Assembly: GCA_963764195.1 (NCBI GenBank)
Contig: CAVXRG010000010.1
Coordinates: forward strand, 434,001 to 498,000
Length of the DNA stretch: 64,000 nucleotides
Reading direction: 5' to 3'
From: JBDSSS01 sp963764195
Lineage (GTDB): Bacteria > Actinomycetota > Actinomycetes > Actinomycetales > Dermatophilaceae
The number at the start of each line of letters is the position of its first letter. The first letter of the stretch is position 1. The notes beneath the pieces were generated by a model that made no database searches, had not been told where the DNA came from, and worked only from the letters and a program-made list of their open reading frames with translations. Both the position numbers and the translations under genes were made by a program. Shown here one piece after another: positions 63,220-64,000 of the stretch.

Positions 63220-64000
63220 ATGCACGACTCGGCGCGCGCGCGCCTCGCCACGATCCTGCTCGTCGGCCTCACCGCCGTGTGGGGCTCGACGTTCTTCCTC
63301 ATCCGTGACCTGCTCGAGCACCTCCCTGCGGTCGACTTCCTCGCCGTGCGCTTCTCGCTCTCCGCGGTCGTCATGGTGGTGATCTTCTGGCGGCCGCTGC
63401 GGGCGCTGAGTCGCCGCGAGGTCCTCATCGGGGCCGGGCTCGGCGGACTCTACGGACTCGCGCAGATCCTCCAGACCCAGGGCCTGGCCACGACGCCCGC
63501 CTCCGTCTCGGGCTTCATCACGGGCACCTACGTCGTGCTCACGCCCGTCTTCACCGCGCTCATCCTGCGCGAGCGGGTCCCCGGGTCGACGTGGGCCGCG
63601 GTGGGCCTCGCGACGACCGGGCTCGCCCTGCTCGCCCTCAACGGCTTCACCGTCGGTGTCGGTGAGGCGATCACCCTGCTCGCCGCCGCGCTCTACGCCC
63701 TGCACATCGTCGGTCTCGGCCGCTACAGCGCCACCTCGATCGCCACCGGCCTATCGGTCGTCCAGATGGTCGTCATCGCCGTCGTCTGCGTCATCGGCGC
63801 CCTCCCGGGCGGGATCCAGCTGCCCGACACCCCCGGCCGCTGGGCGTCGGTCCTCTACATGGTCGTCTTCGCGAGCATCCTCGCGATCTGGGTGCAGACC
63901 TGGGCCCAGGCCCACATGTCGGGGACCCGTGCCGCGATCGTCATGACGCTGGAGCCCGTCTTCGCCGCCTTCTTCGCCGTGAGCCTCGGCGGCGAGGCGG
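63220..64000 (+). CDS. EamA/DMT-superfamily transporter (3' end outside window)
   Basis: A membrane transporter of the drug/metabolite family, open to the right edge; 260 residues visible. It opens MHDSARARLATILLVGLTAV followed by WGSTFFLIRDLLEHL, then repeats EamA hallmarks (LATTPASVSGFITGTYVVLT, PVFTALILRERVPG and, in the second half, GTRAAIVMTLEPVFAAFFAV). About nine helices are seen. It starts six bases after the kinase stop with no clear ribosome site, so coupling by read-through is possible. The substrate is unknown. Confidence 0.88.
   Translation, partial: MHDSARARLATILLVGLTAVWGSTFFLIRDLLEHLPAVDFLAVRFSLSAVVMVVIFWRPLRALSRREVLIGAGLGGLYGLAQILQTQGLATTPASVSGFITGTYVVLTPVFTALILRERVPGSTWAAVGLATTGLALLALNGFTVGVGEAITLLAAALYALHIVGLGRYSATSIATGLSVVQMVVIAVVCVIGALPGGIQLPDTPGRWASVLYMVVFASILAIWVQTWAQAHMSGTRAAIVMTLEPVFAAFFAVSLGGEA

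Overview
The window is about 70% G+C, with GTG starts, TANNNT -10 boxes and no mobile genes, tRNAs or rRNAs that I could see. The gene set (SepH, coproporphyrin ferrochelatase, CeoB/CeoC, DUF3040/3159/3710/4193 proteins, a PASTA kinase, an actinobacterial DnaE2 cassette) points to the chromosome of an actinobacterium. Micrococcales, perhaps near Intrasporangiaceae, is my guess, made without a database.

Layout. 1-7.3 kb: the end of a GAF/PucR regulator facing a branched-chain-type ABC uptake operon (binding protein, two ATPases, two permeases) that ends with an alpha/beta hydrolase. Every junction in the operon is a 4-base stop/start overlap. 7.4-14.7 kb: dxs, small unknowns, a C39-like protein, and aconitase with an 18-bp palindromic operator. 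15.1-28.4 kb: a block that, from memory, matches M. tuberculosis Rv2689c-Rv2701c in content and order (TRAM/TrmA methyltransferase, APC permease, ceoB, ceoC, DUF3159, OB-fold, DUF3710, dut, DUF4193, suhB). A LysR/TDT exporter pair is inserted in it, and hemH and a TRIC-like channel follow. 28.5-39.4 kb: sepH, thymidine kinase, an alkaline-phosphatase-superfamily enzyme, DUF5998, a GNAT/acyl-CoA-synthetase fusion, a nitroreductase, and topoisomerase IV subunit A with a coupled sucrase/ferredoxin-like gene. 39.5-47.2 kb: a six-gene MoxR-DUF58-VWA-VWA-TPR (Bat-like) operon, then topoisomerase IV subunit B. 47.5-48.7 kb: small DUF genes. 48.8-56.0 kb: a translesion repair region in which an SOS-type promoter drives DUF6504, a HEPN protein and DnaE2, followed by a methyltransferase and DinB. 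56.4-64 kb: DUF4126, metF, a polyprenyl diphosphate synthase, an Rv2175c-like DNA-binding protein, a LysM/transglycosylase, a PknL-like PASTA kinase and the start of an EamA transporter.

Non-coding signals explained by no gene call: (1) the octamer GTATGCCG, or its core GTATGCC, occurs about 31 times by eye, in all three codon frames and between genes; (2) a family of dispersed inverted repeats built on GTCGAGTGcnCACTT occurs at three loci, one of them between two copies of a perfect 105-bp duplication of a gene end; (3) a second hairpin type built on ACTGATCCGCAG; (4) a set of apparently leaderless genes whose start codon lies 6-8 bases after a TANNNT box.

The strongest candidate for an under-described system is the SOS cassette, where a HEPN protein with an intact R-X4-H motif is translationally coupled to the DnaE2 translesion polymerase and no ImuA/ImuB gene is present in the cassette.
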